DNA from: Flavobacterium glycines
GTDB taxonomy: Bacteria; Bacteroidota; Bacteroidia; Flavobacteriales; Flavobacteriaceae
Direction of reading: 5' to 3'
DNA: 64,000 nucleotides
NCBI RefSeq assembly: GCF_900100165.1
Contig: NZ_FNEO01000005.1
Span: 62,001 to 126,000 of the forward strand
Both the position numbers and the translations under genes were made by a program. The notes beneath the pieces are model-generated. The model did no database searches and was not told the origin of the DNA. It was given only the letters and a program-made list of their open reading frames with translations. Positions 54,237-62,196 of this stretch are shown in pieces (the first letter of the stretch is position 1; each line of letters begins with the position of its first letter).

Positions 54237-56324
54237 TTATTCTAAAACAAACTGTACAGTATAGGTTTTCACTACCCCATTATAATCAAACTTCACAATG
54301 GCATTTTCAGATAATGAAGCTGCCTGTGTAACTGTAATTTTTACCACAGGATTATTGGCTGTAGCCGAAACAACAGGAACAGCAGTTGTACCAGATGCTA
54401 TTTTGTATTTTGCTTCATAAACATCATAGCCTACAATACCATTTGTTCCAGTAGATCTAACAGGAGTTTCAGATAATGTTACTGCTTTTCCATCGACATT
54501 AATGCTAACTTTTGGTGCAATTGGACGTGAAATTTTATTTTTATTAGAACTGAATCCAAGACCGGTAAAATCAAAAAGAGATTCAGTACCACTACCTTCT
54601 GCTACCAAATAAACAGCGTGCTTTTTATCCAAATTATCGACAAATTTTGAAACATCAATTGTATATTGTGTAATATCCTGTGAAGCATTTTCAGGAACAA
54701 TAATCTCGCCTATTTTTTTTCCTTTCCAAGTTTCATTATCCCAAGGTCCATCAAGCCAAACATTGACTTTAAAGGATTTTGTTGTTTTCGGAGTAAGAAA
54801 AATATTGAATGCGGTATTGTTTCCTTTTTTTGTTCCTTCAAAAGCTTTCAATCCGTTTTTATTGTTTTTGAGTCCACCAAAACCGAAGTATTTATAACCT
54901 ATAATATGACCATTTTTCACATTGGTAATAGGCATATGGTTGTCCCAGATATCCCAAGAATCTTGTTGAATACTATTATCAGAAAGATAGGAAGCATAAC
55001 CTGCTGAATAATATTGATACGGATTAAGCCCATAAATATGAAAACCTTCTGAAGTAACTTCAGCCCCTTTGTATTCATTTCCCTTGCTGTCTTTTACAGT
55101 TGGAAATTTATTTTCCGAATAAGGATCGAACATACTAATGGATACAGTTCCTCCTTCAGCAACCGATTTTTCGTCTGAAGTAACCATTACTGGAGCTACC
55201 ATAGCCTGGCGAGCAAATCCAAAACCTCTTGGAGGCCTGTGATAAAACACATACCATTGTCCATTTATTTGTTCAATGCTACCGTGTGTATTATGACCTG
55301 CATTTGAAGTAGTTATTGCAGTACCATCCTGATTCAACACTGGAGCACGGGAATCAACCAAAACCCCACCTATTTTCCAAGGTCCTAGAGGCGAATCACC
55401 AACAGCATAACGCAAAGTGGAATTAGAGCTGCTTATTCCATAATCTGGTCCCGAATAACCACTATAAATGGATACATATTTATTACCAATCTTGCGAATG
55501 GAAGAGGCTTCAAAGAAATTGAATTTCCCTAAATCTTCTCCCTTAAAAATTTGAGGAAACTGAGTTCCTTCTGGATCACGAATTTCTCCGTAACGTCTTC
55601 CAGCTGGCAATAGTCGCTCAATTATTTTAGTTCCTGGTCTTAGTGAATACATCGTATTTTGATCTAATTCAGCTGCTGATGATTTCTGGAAACCCCAAAA
55701 ACCATAAGCTCTAAAGCCTATTTTGAAATCAGGATCTTTGGGATCAGTAACGTATTCAATATATACAGCAGGGTCAAATCCCAAAATGCTTCCCGGAACA
55801 GTACGTTTGCCATCAGGAGTTAGATTGACAGGAGTAAATGGGCCATCGGGGCGACTTCCTTTGGCTACCATTGCCTCTCTATTTTGTCCACGACTGTGCG
55901 GATAAAGATAGTATTCTTTTTTGCCGTCTTTTCTTTTTATCTCAACCAGATCTGGAGCATACATTACATCCCATTGTCCATCAATTTGATACGTAAAAGC
56001 AGGTCCTTCATCTCTCCAGCTAGAAAGATCTTCTACTGGAGCCGACCATATTCGAATATCTGGCCCACAATAACTTGTCATTCGCAAATCGTGAGAACCA
56101 ATGATGTAGGCGCGAAATTTTCCAGGTTTATCCGGATCTTCAAAAACTCGGGGTTCGCCGTCGGGTAAATGCTCCCATAATGGAAGATATGGATTTCCTA
56201 TTGATTGATGTACAAACTTTTTGGCTGACTTGTTTTCTGGAGTAACCTTGTTTTGTCCATTAACGTAACTTACACCGAGTAATGATGTAGCCATACATGC
56301 AAAAATTATATTGCGACTTTTCAT
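54237..56324 (-). CDS. Divergent GH43-like enzyme with C-terminal sandwich and Ig-like end
   Basis: A 695-residue exported protein; signal peptide about 1-23 (GVSYVNGQ). The propeller has LPLWEHLPDGEPRVF with D55, GSHDLRMTSYCGPDI, MYAPDLVEI, D184 in ILGFDPAVYIE and E272 in FNFFEASSIRK, which are the expected GH43 triad positions, although motif wording differs from all neighbours and loops are long. Residues about 420-590 form a CBM6-like sandwich (KVNVWLDGPWDNETWKG, KHAVYLVAEGSGTESLFDF), and the last 90 form an Ig-like module (ISRPIAPKVSINVDGKAV). The substrate is not predictable; position suggests arabinoxylan. Confidence 0.82.
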   Translation of the reverse strand: MKSRNIIFACMATSLLGVSYVNGQNKVTPENKSAKKFVHQSIGNPYLPLWEHLPDGEPRVFEDPDKPGKFRAYIIGSHDLRMTSYCGPDIRIWSAPVEDLSSWRDEGPAFTYQIDGQWDVMYAPDLVEIKRKDGKKEYYLYPHSRGQNREAMVAKGSRPDGPFTPVNLTPDGKRTVPGSILGFDPAVYIEYVTDPKDPDFKIGFRAYGFWGFQKSSAAELDQNTMYSLRPGTKIIERLLPAGRRYGEIRDPEGTQFPQIFKGEDLGKFNFFEASSIRKIGNKYVSIYSGYSGPDYGISSSNSTLRYAVGDSPLGPWKIGGVLVDSRAPVLNQDGTAITTSNAGHNTHGSIEQINGQWYVFYHRPPRGFGFARQAMVAPVMVTSDEKSVAEGGTVSISMFDPYSENKFPTVKDSKGNEYKGAEVTSEGFHIYGLNPYQYYSAGYASYLSDNSIQQDSWDIWDNHMPITNVKNGHIIGYKYFGFGGLKNNKNGLKAFEGTKKGNNTAFNIFLTPKTTKSFKVNVWLDGPWDNETWKGKKIGEIIVPENASQDITQYTIDVSKFVDNLDKKHAVYLVAEGSGTESLFDFTGLGFSSNKNKISRPIAPKVSINVDGKAVTLSETPVRSTGTNGIVGYDVYEAKYKIASGTTAVPVVSATANNPVVKITVTQAASLSENAIVKFDYNGVVKTYTVQFVLE

Positions 56325-56394
56325 AGTAATTTTAATTTATTATAATCCATTATAGATTAGGCACAGTTATTTTTTCTCTCTCTATTTTATTCGT

Positions 56395-58674
56395 TTATTT
56401 CACAATTCTCAATTGATAAAACCTCGGACTACTATTTCCTTCTTTAGCTGTTATTTTAACGTCAACAACTTCAAGTTTATCAATATTTATCCTAATCATT
56501 TTCTTTTCTACAGAAACTATATCAGCAGACTTTTCATTAATAAGAATATCAATTTTATTTATTTTTAAATCATCTAAAACACTTATTTCTAAAAACTTTC
56601 CCTGATTATTTTTATTCTGCATTTGATACGAAATATACGAACGGGTGCTTCTCCAGAACTTACCATCATCATAACCGGAATTACTTTTTTCGCCTTTGTA
56701 AAGATGATCTACTTCAGGTTGTTGCTCTCCGCAATTTATTTTATCTACTGTTTTAGCTTCAATAGCCATAGCTTCAATCTCTTGTTGCTTCAATAATGCT
56801 TGTTTTTCTTTATATTCATCTTTCGAATAGGTTTGGAAATACATTTGATAACGTGCATCATGCACTTCGAAAAAAGGTTCTAATTCTAATGAATCTAAAC
56901 TGAAACGCATATTACCCAAATCCTTAAGTCTTGAAACATAACTTGATTTTTCCCCAACTAATGCGTATGCTTTGTCTAAAGGAATATACTTTCCTCTTGT
57001 TGCATGTCCCATTCGGTTATTATCAGCAAATAATCCATCTAATCCTTCAGTAGATGTTTTGGCGGCTAATACAATCGGTCCATTGACAAAAGCTCTCCAG
57101 TTTGATCCATCAGGCAGACTTTCTAAATGTGTAGCAGTTTTAAATTTAATGGTTATCTTATCACCTGATTTCCATTTTCTTGTAAGGATAACATAAGTAG
57201 AAGGTTTAGTAGTTATTTTTTGTGCTTTTCCATTTACCAAAATCTCGAAATTTTCAGCCCATTTTGGATAACGAATATTCAAAGCAAAGCTTTTAGAATT
57301 CTTCAATTTTACAACAAGTTCTGTATTGTTCTCATAAGGGAATTTTGTAGTTTGTTCTAATTGTATTCCTTTTTCCTCCCAGTTTAAAGTTGAAGGAATA
57401 AAAAGATTCACAAAAACATCATTATCCGAATGGCTATAAATTAATTCACCATATTTAGTATGATTTTCAAGTCCTGATCCTACACAGCACCACATACTTG
57501 TTTCTGGTTGAGAATATACTCTGTAATGATTAGGTCGAATAGGTGTAAAATAAACAAATCCTCCTTTTTCAGGATGCTGACTAGATAGAATATGATTATA
57601 AAGCGTACGCTCATAAAAATCAAGATAACTGACATCATTTTTATCCAAAAACAAAGCTTTACTCAAGCGTTCCATATTGTAGGAATTACAGGTTTCAGGA
57701 CCTTGATTTGACTTCAACATACCTCTAAAATCATCTATAGGATTAAAATGCTCAGCCACACTATTCCCTCCAAAAGCTACACTACGCTTTTGCGTAACAT
57801 TTTCCCAAAAGAATTGTACTGCGTCTGACCATTCTTTATTAGCTGAAAGAGTTGCAATTTTCTCAAAACCAATAACCTTAGGTATTTGTGTATTTGCATG
57901 CAGCCCCGTTAATTTATCCTCTTTTTTCAATAGAGGATTCAAAAAAGCCTTGTGTGAAATTTTTTCAGCTGTTCGAAGGTATTTTTTATCTTTTGTAATA
58001 ATATACAAATCGGCAAAAGATTCATTTATACCTCCATGCTCTGTTTTTAAAATTTTTTCGATTTGCTCATCAGAAAGTGGACGAATTAATTCAATAAACC
58101 AATCTCCTAATTTTATTAAAATGTCTTTTGCTTTTTCACTACCCGTATAATGATAAGCATCATTTAAACTTGCAAAAAGCTTATGAATATTATAAATAGG
58201 AACCCAAGTATTGTTCAATCCAAAACCACTGCCATCAATATCTCCATTATGAATTCGATCCCAAAAAACTTTTCCGTTAGGAACTCCTCCTACATAACCA
58301 TTACCATTTTTTTCCTGACAACGTTCCAATTCAGAAAGCATGTAATCTAATCTGTTTTTTAGTTCAGTATTTCCCGTAGAGGCATACATCATCGATAATG
58401 CCGACAGGTAATGACCTCCAATATGTCCATCAAGCCCTATACTTTCCCAATTACCATATCGATCAGCTTTTGTAGGAATACCTGAAGCCAGTAAATAAGG
58501 AGCTAAAAGTTTATCAGGATTAAGTTCTAAAATATATTTAAGATCAACATCCTGTGCTTTTTTAAATGGTCCCTCTTTTAACCTTACTTCTTTCAAGTTA
58601 AATGATTGCATTTGAGCTAGAACAGAAGAAGCCATAAACAATACAACCGAACAATATAAAATTCTATATTTCAT
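56395..58674 (-). CDS. GH127 family beta-L-arabinofuranosidase-type enzyme
   Basis: A 759-residue exported enzyme; signal peptide about 1-20. It has the GH127 (DUF1680) all-helical barrel with the zinc-thiolate quartet visible: E327-x-C329 in GPETCN and C396-C397 in MWCCVGSG, of which the first cysteine of the pair is the nucleophile in HypBA1. The acid is probably E308 (GGNSVAEHF). GLDGHIGGHYLSALS, NTWVPIYNIHKLF and HANTQIPKVIGFE are conserved blocks. A C-terminal extra domain of about 100 residues follows (HLYKGEKSNSGYDDGKFWRS). It should release beta-L-arabinofuranose or a related sugar. Directly downstream of GH95. Confidence 0.9.
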   Translation of the reverse strand: MKYRILYCSVVLFMASSVLAQMQSFNLKEVRLKEGPFKKAQDVDLKYILELNPDKLLAPYLLASGIPTKADRYGNWESIGLDGHIGGHYLSALSMMYASTGNTELKNRLDYMLSELERCQEKNGNGYVGGVPNGKVFWDRIHNGDIDGSGFGLNNTWVPIYNIHKLFASLNDAYHYTGSEKAKDILIKLGDWFIELIRPLSDEQIEKILKTEHGGINESFADLYIITKDKKYLRTAEKISHKAFLNPLLKKEDKLTGLHANTQIPKVIGFEKIATLSANKEWSDAVQFFWENVTQKRSVAFGGNSVAEHFNPIDDFRGMLKSNQGPETCNSYNMERLSKALFLDKNDVSYLDFYERTLYNHILSSQHPEKGGFVYFTPIRPNHYRVYSQPETSMWCCVGSGLENHTKYGELIYSHSDNDVFVNLFIPSTLNWEEKGIQLEQTTKFPYENNTELVVKLKNSKSFALNIRYPKWAENFEILVNGKAQKITTKPSTYVILTRKWKSGDKITIKFKTATHLESLPDGSNWRAFVNGPIVLAAKTSTEGLDGLFADNNRMGHATRGKYIPLDKAYALVGEKSSYVSRLKDLGNMRFSLDSLELEPFFEVHDARYQMYFQTYSKDEYKEKQALLKQQEIEAMAIEAKTVDKINCGEQQPEVDHLYKGEKSNSGYDDGKFWRSTRSYISYQMQNKNNQGKFLEISVLDDLKINKIDILINEKSADIVSVEKKMIRINIDKLEVVDVKITAKEGNSSPRFYQLRIVK

Positions 58675-58694
58675 TTTAAGGAATTACTATAAAA

Positions 58695-61151
58695 TTATTT
58701 AATTAAAAAAGTATATGTTTTACCTTTCGTAGTCATTACATCATATAAATAAGAGGGCTTAATATCTAAAGGTTTTATATTTGATTCTTTAGAAATAATA
58801 GGCTTTTCAATCTCCTCAAATTGATAAAACACATTTGAGTTAACTCCTGATGCTTTTTTCAAATTTTTATTATCCTTTAAAATAATCTCATTTGGAGTTC
58901 TCAATCTTAAGTTTCCACCAAGATTAGACTGAATACTTACCGCGATTAATTTTCCCTGTTTCCATTTCAAATCTTTTATTTCAAAACCGCCTCTAGCCCT
59001 CAAACCACTTATTTCACCATATTCACTTAAAGCATCCGGTAAAGCCGGGAGCAACTGAATAGCACCATCTGAACTTTGCATTAGCATTTCGGTAATCCCT
59101 GAAGTACAACCAAAATTTCCATCGATTTGAAAGGGCGGATGTGCGTCAAAAAGATTATTATAGGTCCCTCCTCCTTCATTTATTCCAAGCGGAGTTAATT
59201 GATTTTTTATCAATTTGTAAGCATGATTTCCATCTTGCATTTTAGCCCACCAATTGACTTTCCATCCCATACTCCAACCTGTTGATACATCGCCACGTTG
59301 CAGTAGCGTGTTTTTTGCCGCGGCAAAAAGTTCTGGAGTCCTGTAAGCAGAAATTTGATTGGAAGGATACAAACCATAGAGATGTGAAATATGACGATGA
59401 TTGTCTTTAGGATCATCCACATCATCTAACCATTCCTGTAATTGATTGTACTTCCCAATTTGCATGGGTGGTAACATTTTACGCATTTTTTTAAGACTAT
59501 CAGCAAATTCTTTGTCTTTTCCTAACACTTCTGATGCCTTTATAGCAGTACTGAATACATCAAAAACGATTTGATTATCCATCGTAGAACCCGCAGTAAT
59601 CGCTGAACCCTGATGTGCTTTTGGAGCATTTTCAGGTGAATTTCCCGGAGCTACAACTAACCAACCATTTGCCGGATCCTTAACCAAAAAATCAGAATAA
59701 AAAATGGCTGCACCTTTCAGCACTTCATATACTGATTGAAGAATTTTTTTATCCCCTGTATATAAATAATGCTCCCATACATGCTGACTTAACCAGCCTC
59801 CACCGGCATTCCATACTCCCCATGTTGCACCATCAACCGGACCATTTATTCTCCATATATCCGTATTATGATGCGCCACCCAGCCTCGGGCTCCATACAT
59901 AACTTTAGCCGTTTCTTTTCCTGTTTGAGCTAATTCCTGAATCATTTTCAAAAGAGGCTCATGCATTTCTGACAAATTGGTTTTCTCTGCCGGCCAGTAA
60001 TTCATCTCCGTGTTTATGTTAATGGTATATTTACTATCCCAGGCAGGTTTCAAACTATTATTCCAAATCCCTTGAAGATTTGCCGCCTGACCTCCAGGTT
60101 GTGAAGATGAAATCAACAAATAACGTCCATACTGGTAATACAAAGTCACAAAAGACGGATCTAATACATTTCTAAAATTAGCTAGTCTTTGATCTGTTGG
60201 TAATTTAGCCTCTTCTGTAGCACCTAAATCAAGTGTAACTCTTTTGAAATACTTTTGATAATTAGCAACATGAGCCGTTTTCATCTTATCAAAATTCTTA
60301 TTAAACGCTTTATCCAAAAAGGATTTTGCCAGTTCACTTTCTTTACCACTAATATCCTTATAATTAACAAAGTTAGTTGCGATAGCAACATAGATTACTA
60401 CTGAATTAGCTTTCTCAATTTTTATGGAACTATCAGTATGATTTACACTACCTCCATCCACTTTAAATCGGGCAAGTGCATTGAAATTTACCTTTCCTTC
60501 TACTCCCTCATGATCACTGGTTGTACCCAAAAGAGAAAGTTCATTATTAGCATTAACTACTAATTTTTGTTTTTTATGTTGAGAAGTAAAAGCTGCTGTA
60601 AAAGATAATTCTCCAGGTTTATCAGCAGAAAGTTTAATCACTAAAACTCTATCAGGAAAGGATGTAAAAGATTCTCTGGTGTAAGTAATTCCATTTACTT
60701 TATATACAGTTTTTGCAATTGCTTTTTCAATATCCAACTCTCTGTAATAATCAGTATAACTTTCTTGATTTGAAAAACTCAATTCTAAATTCCCCACAGG
60801 CTGAAACATTTGCCCATGCGATTTTTTAGTTATTATATTTTCATTTATTAATTTTTCAGACTTTTTATATTCTCCCTGAAAAAGCAAATTTCTTATTTCT
60901 TCTAAAGCAACTTTTGCATTCGGATTATCATTCCTGTTAGGACTTCCACTCCAAACGGTACCTTCATTCAATTGAAAAATTTCTTTTTCCACATTTCCAT
61001 AAACCATAGCTCCTTGAAAACCGTTCCCTATAGGTAACGCATTTTCCCATACACTCCCAGAGGGTGTATTATACCAGAGTTTTAAATCGTTTTCCTGAGC
61101 AAATAAAGAAATGTTAAAAAACAACAGAAGGTTTACTAAATAATTTTTCAT
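58695..61151 (-). CDS. GH95 alpha-L-fucosidase/alpha-L-galactosidase
   Basis: An 818-residue exported enzyme; signal peptide about 1-18 (NISLFAQ). N-terminal sandwich (about 20-280; LWYNTPSGSVWENALPIGNG, NEGTVWSGSPNRND), then the (alpha/alpha)6 barrel: N377-I-N379 in TININTEMNYWP, acid E506 in GNSPENAPK and base D676-region QIDGNFGCTSGITEML, all as in Bifidobacterium AfcA. GH95 in human-gut xylan loci acts as an alpha-L-galactosidase on corn arabinoxylan, so this rather than fucosidase activity is probable here. It is the first gene of the long minus-strand island, with a promoter upstream. Confidence 0.92.
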   Translation of the reverse strand: MKNYLVNLLLFFNISLFAQENDLKLWYNTPSGSVWENALPIGNGFQGAMVYGNVEKEIFQLNEGTVWSGSPNRNDNPNAKVALEEIRNLLFQGEYKKSEKLINENIITKKSHGQMFQPVGNLELSFSNQESYTDYYRELDIEKAIAKTVYKVNGITYTRESFTSFPDRVLVIKLSADKPGELSFTAAFTSQHKKQKLVVNANNELSLLGTTSDHEGVEGKVNFNALARFKVDGGSVNHTDSSIKIEKANSVVIYVAIATNFVNYKDISGKESELAKSFLDKAFNKNFDKMKTAHVANYQKYFKRVTLDLGATEEAKLPTDQRLANFRNVLDPSFVTLYYQYGRYLLISSSQPGGQAANLQGIWNNSLKPAWDSKYTININTEMNYWPAEKTNLSEMHEPLLKMIQELAQTGKETAKVMYGARGWVAHHNTDIWRINGPVDGATWGVWNAGGGWLSQHVWEHYLYTGDKKILQSVYEVLKGAAIFYSDFLVKDPANGWLVVAPGNSPENAPKAHQGSAITAGSTMDNQIVFDVFSTAIKASEVLGKDKEFADSLKKMRKMLPPMQIGKYNQLQEWLDDVDDPKDNHRHISHLYGLYPSNQISAYRTPELFAAAKNTLLQRGDVSTGWSMGWKVNWWAKMQDGNHAYKLIKNQLTPLGINEGGGTYNNLFDAHPPFQIDGNFGCTSGITEMLMQSSDGAIQLLPALPDALSEYGEISGLRARGGFEIKDLKWKQGKLIAVSIQSNLGGNLRLRTPNEIILKDNKNLKKASGVNSNVFYQFEEIEKPIISKESNIKPLDIKPSYLYDVMTTKGKTYTFLIK

Positions 61152-61205
61152 AACTCTTTTAGTCCCACATTTAGGAGAAATTTAAATACATTAAAACCAA
61201 TTAAC

Positions 61206-61228
61206 AAAAGTGTTAATATCACACTTTT
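61206..61228. promoter_or_regulatory. Perfect inverted repeat in the GH95 leader
   Basis: AAAAGTGT and ACACTTTT flank a 7-base centre. The element lies between the GH95 promoter and start codon, so it can act as an operator or leader hairpin. Confidence 0.4.
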
Positions 61229-61275
61229 AAAATTGTTTAAAAAAACCCATTTAGGGAAATTCTACTTTTATAAAA

Positions 61276-61306
61276 CAAATATAAACAGATAAATGAGAAT
61301 AAACAA
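61276..61306 (-). promoter_or_regulatory. Promoter of the GH95 gene and enzyme island
   Basis: On the minus strand TTG (61304-61306) and TATATTTG (61276-61283) form a -33/-7 pair with 20 bases between, the Bacteroidota arrangement. The predicted transcript has a leader of about 120 bases. The rest of the gap 61152-61504 holds a hairpin terminator, the inverted repeat at 61206 and two similar blocks, CATTTAGGAGAAATT (61169-61183) and CATTTAGGGAAATT (61248-61261). Confidence 0.6.
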
Positions 61307-61440
61307 TCGGTTGCGTTATTTTTTTACTCAAAACAAAAAATAATTAAATCATTTTTATGTTTAATATAAATTTTATCTGAAATTATTTGAGAAACCCAAT
61401 AGTGAGCTTGAATTAAATTAATAAAACTTATGTCGGTTAA

Positions 61441-61476
61441 AAAAAAACAATGAAGCCAAAGACCTCATTGTTTTTT
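61441..61476 (-). terminator. Terminator after the fibronectin-like lipoprotein gene
   Basis: On the minus strand ACAATGAGGTC pairs with GGCTTCATTGT (two G-U) around TTT, followed by a run of T. It ends the transcript of the genes at 61505-64000 and separates them from the island. Confidence 0.8.
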
Positions 61477-61504
61477 AAAAATTGGTTGGTGGTTATTAAT
61501 TTGA

Positions 61505-62188
61505 TTATTGAACAGTAAAATCCCAAACCGAACCGATTGTAGTTCCTCCTTTACCATCTTTAACAACAATTTTCCAATAATACTTTGTTCCTGTTGTTAA
61601 TGAAGAAGCTGTATAAAAAGCTGTTGTTAAATCGGAAGCTACTTTTTGAGTAGGAGCATTTGAGGTTCCTAAATACACATCATACGACAAATTATCATTA
61701 TCGGCATCGACTGCTGTCCAACTTAAAGTGGTTGAACTACCGGAAACATTCGAATGCAAAATCGGTGTTTTTACTTCTGGTATAAATGGCAAATGGTTTA
61801 CTATCCCCTGACTTTCAGTAAAAAAAGTATAAACCGCTGTGTATTTATCTGATTTATTTTTAGAATCAATGGCTTTCACCCGCCAATAATAAAACTTCCC
61901 TTTCTCTAAAGACAATGACTTACTGAGCAAGGTAGTCGTTGAAGTAACTACATTTTTAGTAAAAGCATTATCTGTGGCAACATCCAGTTGATAAGTAATC
62001 GCATCATTTTGAGCATCAGATGAAGCATTCCATTTAAATTCAACTGTATTGTCTATACAAACCAAATTATTTGTTGGATAAACTAAACTTGGAATAGTCG
62101 GTGGAGTTTGGGCATCGCCCTCATCTCCACCACTACTACAAGAAGAAAATAGTGTAAAACTCAATATAATTAAACTTATTTTTTTCAT
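61505..62188 (-). CDS. Lipoprotein with two fibronectin-III-like modules
   Basis: A 227-residue lipoprotein: lipobox LFSSC with C17, followed by SSGGDEGD, an acidic and glycine-rich tail that suggests surface exposure. Two similar modules follow: about 30-127 (PTNNLVCIDNTVEFKWNASSDAQ, GKFYYWRVKAIDSKNKSD) and about 135-227 (TTLSWTAVDADNDNLSYDVYLG, GTKYYWKIVVKDGKGGT). The YYW(R/K)(V/I) strands match the fibronectin-like module of the pectate lyase. No catalytic domain. It starts eight bases after the stop of the type IX-secreted protein, so they probably act together as a surface adhesin or binding pair. Confidence 0.8.
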   Translation of the reverse strand: MKKISLIILSFTLFSSCSSGGDEGDAQTPPTIPSLVYPTNNLVCIDNTVEFKWNASSDAQNDAITYQLDVATDNAFTKNVVTSTTTLLSKSLSLEKGKFYYWRVKAIDSKNKSDKYTAVYTFFTESQGIVNHLPFIPEVKTPILHSNVSGSSTTLSWTAVDADNDNLSYDVYLGTSNAPTQKVASDLTTAFYTASSLTTGTKYYWKIVVKDGKGGTTIGSVWDFTVQ

Positions 62189-62196
62189 ATCGCAAA

